DNA of 8,593 bases from Phycisphaerales bacterium (lineage in GTDB: Bacteria > Planctomycetota > Phycisphaerae > Phycisphaerales > SM1A02), in the NCBI GenBank assembly GCA_007125255.1, contig SLDM01000112.1:1-8593 (forward strand), given 5' to 3'. The notes below the pieces were generated by a model. It was not told where the DNA came from. It searched no databases and saw only the letters and a list, made by a program, of their open reading frames with translations. This document shows positions 6,924 through 8,593 of this stretch, in pieces (the stretch's first letter is position 1; the number at the start of each line of letters is the position of its first letter). Made by a program: the position numbers and the translations under genes.

Positions 6924-6987
6924 TTTTCCCATTTCAAGCCCGCTCCCTCACGTCGCACCTCGGTCAACGACCCGGCGCGGGCTGAAA

Positions 6988-7025
6988 CCCACATTCGGCA
7001 CCACTGCCGATGTCAAAAAAAAAGA
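6988..7025 (-). promoter_or_regulatory. Promoter-like element with an inverted repeat in the spacer
   Basis: On the minus strand an A/T-rich run including nine T's leads directly into TTGACA (7016-7011), a perfect -35 hexamer. The following 17 nt contain the dyad TCGGCA-N4-TGCCGA (plus strand 6995-7000 and 7005-7010). The -10 position reads TGTGGG, a poor match. The element lies about 80 nt upstream of the dockerin-repeat gene. The dyad looks like an operator and the poor -10 box could indicate dependence on an activator. All of this is inference from the sequence. Confidence 0.35.
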
Positions 7026-7131
7026 ATATCCCGACACCCGCGACGTGCAAACGGAAACGGGCACATGGCTTCTCAGAAACCCGCGAGAGCAGCAACCCGG
7101 AGATGAGTTGATTCGTCCTCTGCCGGCATGT

Positions 7132-7143
7132 CCTGTCGACAGG
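7132..7143. repeat. Perfect 12-bp palindrome
   Basis: CCTGTCGACAGG reads the same on both strands and does not extend further. It is a possible binding site for a dimeric protein, but such a palindrome can also arise by chance. Confidence 0.3.
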
Positions 7144-7332
7144 CGGTTGCCCCTCCCCGGTTCCGGCCAAGCGGCCCGGGCGCCGATGCGATCCGGAAGG
7201 TGCCGATCCAACGAGACTTAGAAACAGTCCCCGTCATCCGCACCGACCGGCGCGTCGTTGTGCGGAGATTCGCCGGCGCCGCCACGAGCTGAACCGGTGG
7301 GCAAGCAAGGTCTCCTCAGCGCCGGACGGGGC

Positions 7333-7359
7333 GAGGTCCCTCGAGGTCAGAGAGAGGTC
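7333..7359 (+). repeat. Three GAGGTC direct repeats at helical-turn spacing
   Basis: GAGGTC occurs at 7333-7338, 7343-7348 and 7354-7359, with starts 10 and 11 bp apart. All three copies would face the same side of the helix, a layout common for cooperative protein binding. No neighbouring gene start is close, so the role is open. Confidence 0.35.
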
Positions 7360-7362
7360 AGT

Positions 7363-7380
7363 GGCCCTCTCGAAAGGGCC
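7363..7380. other. Hairpin GGCCCT-N6-AGGGCC
   Basis: A 6-bp GC-rich stem directly after the GAGGTC repeats, about 115 nt past the helicase stop on the minus strand. No T tract follows in either direction. Confidence 0.25.
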
Positions 7381-7466
7381 CGGAACCAGGGTGCGATCGA
7401 CCTTTGAGCGGTCTCCGCCGGGGCGGCTTGGGTCGCTTAGCTACCGGCCGCGGTCATGAAAGTCCC

Positions 7467-7479
7467 GGGCGCACCGCCC
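7467..7479 (-). terminator. Weak candidate terminator for the helicase gene
   Basis: On the minus strand GGGCG-GTG-CGCCC forms a 5-bp stem starting 15 nt after the stop at 7495. Only a short TTT follows, four bases later. It is the only hairpin near the gene end that could serve, and the match is poor. Confidence 0.25.
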
Positions 7480-7494
7480 CCTCCCCCGCTCTTC

Positions 7495-8593
7495 TCACCC
7501 CGCCGCGGTACGGAGCAGCCGGGCCGGAATCGGTGTGCGAAGACGCCAGACGATACTCATCGGGCGGCTGCCTTCATGGGACATGTAATCGGCCGGGCCG
7601 AGAAAGGCGTACGGCGCCGCCTGTTTCGCGCGGCTCTTGTGTTCCCGTACGAAGAGGAGCGGCGTGTAGCCCAGCTTGCGATGCCGGATGTACCGCCGGC
7701 CGGTTGGCGAATCGCTTGAGGTCGTGCTCTGCGATTGCCAGTGAAAGAGCTGATCGCTGATCGCGTAATCTTCGTACATCGTCGTCGGCGAGTAGAGCGT
7801 TTCGGTCTTGTGCAGTGTGATGAAGAACGCATCGACCTTCTGCTCGCGTTGGTGGAGCACCCCCTCGCGGAAGTCCGGACGATGCTGCATCGACCAGTGA
7901 CCCAGACCAACGAGAATCTCATCACGTGTGTACTCCGCGTGCAGGGCGAGCGGTCCGGCCAGATCGGGCAGCAATTCCTTCGGCCTCGTGTGCGTGTGCT
8001 TCAGGCGATAGTCGAGGATGGCGCGAAGGTCGTTCAGTGCGGATGGGTTTGCGCGCAGACGCGCATCGGCTTCAGCGAGGGTCATGGCCCGGCCATCCTG
8101 GGCCCAGAGCGTAATGTGCAGCATCGCCAATCGGCGCCTGGTCAGTTCATCCGGGTCTTGCTCAAGCGGGCCTTGATCGTCCGGGCTTTCGAGGTGCTGA
8201 ATCAGGAATCGAATCTGCTGTGGATCGTCGATGTGGGCCAGCCGCTGCAGCCCCTTGGCCAGACGGCCCTCATCCGGCGCTTCGACCCGATCGATCAATC
8301 CCGCATCGGCCAGGAGACGTGACCACATTCCTCGCGTGAGCAGTTTCTGGAGTGAGGTGTCGAGGTACTCCAGCGCCTCGCGGATCGACGGTGCTCGACC
8401 AAAGTGGCGGCCAAGCTCGCGCAGATCGCTGACCACCCGCGGCCGGCGAAGGGTAAGCGACTGCCGCACGTTCTCCAACACATGCTGTTGGGCGACCCGT
8501 TCGAGCCGGATAAAGCAGCCCGCCGGCAGGTGCGGGAAGCCGGCTGCGATCTCCTTCTCCAGCCGCCCGGTCGGGTCGGTGCTGAGCGCCCGG
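7495..8593 (-). CDS. C-terminal part of a DUF3427-containing DEAD/DEAH-type helicase (5' end outside window)
   Basis: The last 365 residues of a larger protein. The reading frame is open to the right edge, where the first full codon starts at 8592. The C-terminal block matches DUF3427, a domain of unknown function normally placed after the ResIII/Helicase_C core of superfamily 2 helicases. Numbering from the first visible residue: HAEYTRDEIL (218-227), ITLHKTETLYSPTTMYEDYA (258-277), FHWQSQS (283-289), LLFVRE (312-317), YAFLGPADY (328-336) and RPMSIVW (343-349). The first visible residues, ending in FPHLPAGCFIRLERVAQQHV (19-38), fit the junction just after the helicase core. The helicase motifs themselves would lie beyond the window. 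A GTG at 8481 is internal, not a start, because the homologous pattern continues upstream of it. Such proteins have been found near restriction and defence genes, but no such neighbour is visible here. Confidence 0.8.
   Translation of the reverse strand, partial: RALSTDPTGRLEKEIAAGFPHLPAGCFIRLERVAQQHVLENVRQSLTLRRPRVVSDLRELGRHFGRAPSIREALEYLDTSLQKLLTRGMWSRLLADAGLIDRVEAPDEGRLAKGLQRLAHIDDPQQIRFLIQHLESPDDQGPLEQDPDELTRRRLAMLHITLWAQDGRAMTLAEADARLRANPSALNDLRAILDYRLKHTHTRPKELLPDLAGPLALHAEYTRDEILVGLGHWSMQHRPDFREGVLHQREQKVDAFFITLHKTETLYSPTTMYEDYAISDQLFHWQSQSTTSSDSPTGRRYIRHRKLGYTPLLFVREHKSRAKQAAPYAFLGPADYMSHEGSRPMSIVWRLRTPIPARLLRTAAG

Larger units (their letters stand above)
6924..7494. other. Long GC-rich intergenic region without a supported gene
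   Basis: About 570 nt lie between the helicase stop and the ribosome binding site of the dockerin-repeat gene. Short open frames exist on both strands, but none has a ribosome binding site, a recognisable domain or a convincing start. I see no tRNA or known riboswitch pattern. The region holds the promoter-like element near 7011, a 12-bp palindrome (7132-7143), three phased GAGGTC copies (7333-7359) and small hairpins at 7363-7380 and 7467-7479. Confidence 0.6.

Noticed and set aside
6991..7020. Hairpin plus A/T run read as a terminator
   Set aside because: On the plus strand the hairpin is followed by A's, not T's. On the minus strand the T run precedes the stem, so it does not have terminator order.
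6924..7494. Possible structured RNA (tRNA, SRP RNA, RNase P or c-di-GMP riboswitch) in the large gap
   Set aside because: I looked for the conserved cores of these RNAs on both strands by eye and found none. A covariance search would be needed to exclude less familiar classes.
7404..7760. Plus-strand open frame of 118 codons at the end of the intergenic region
   Set aside because: It overlaps the 3' end of the helicase gene antisense, has Arg/Gly-rich off-frame composition and has no ribosome binding site.
7735..8322. Plus-strand open frame of 195 codons opposite the helicase gene
   Set aside because: Shadow of the DUF3427 coding sequence; no ribosome binding site or domain.

Overview
The window looks like chromosomal DNA of a GC-rich planctomycete, most likely a Phycisphaerae-type lineage. 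This is inferred from protein style: a secreted protein ending in two 'ADLT...VFDLL.LL..WG' dockerin-like repeats, a cysteine cluster of the kind seen in planctomycete secreted proteins, and an HDOD regulator. There are no insertion sequences, tRNA or rRNA genes, CRISPR arrays or prophage genes.

Layout. Positions 1-181 hold no gene I can support, only a good promoter (about 102-130). It drives a small SAM-dependent methyltransferase (203-850, +), followed after 36 nt by an M16 zinc peptidase (887-2113, +). The rest is on the minus strand. An HDOD signalling protein (3718-2183) converges on the peptidase gene. Upstream of it lies recO (4712-3966), separated by 247 nt with small hairpins. A strong rho-independent terminator (about 4875-4907) closes the next unit, a 646-residue secreted dockerin-repeat protein (6911-4971). 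A GC-rich non-coding stretch (6912-7494) follows, with a promoter-like element and several short repeats. Last is the 3' part of a DUF3427-type helicase gene that enters from the right edge (8593-7495).

Functionally this is a mixed neighbourhood rather than one pathway: small-molecule methylation, proteolysis, signalling, recombinational repair, a secreted surface-type protein and a helicase. Only the methyltransferase/M16 pair is spaced like an operon.

I do not see a clear undescribed multi-gene system. The most notable points are domain-level departures from family norms: a RecO lacking all four zinc-finger cysteines; an HDOD protein whose C-terminus looks like a decayed GGDEF domain; an M16 peptidase with an intact zinc site but no usual Arg/Tyr substrate-binding pair; and a secreted protein with a Cys cluster and one intact plus one degenerate dockerin-like loop. 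The DUF3427 helicase has an uncharacterised domain and could belong to a defence locus beyond the right edge, but nothing inside the window shows that.
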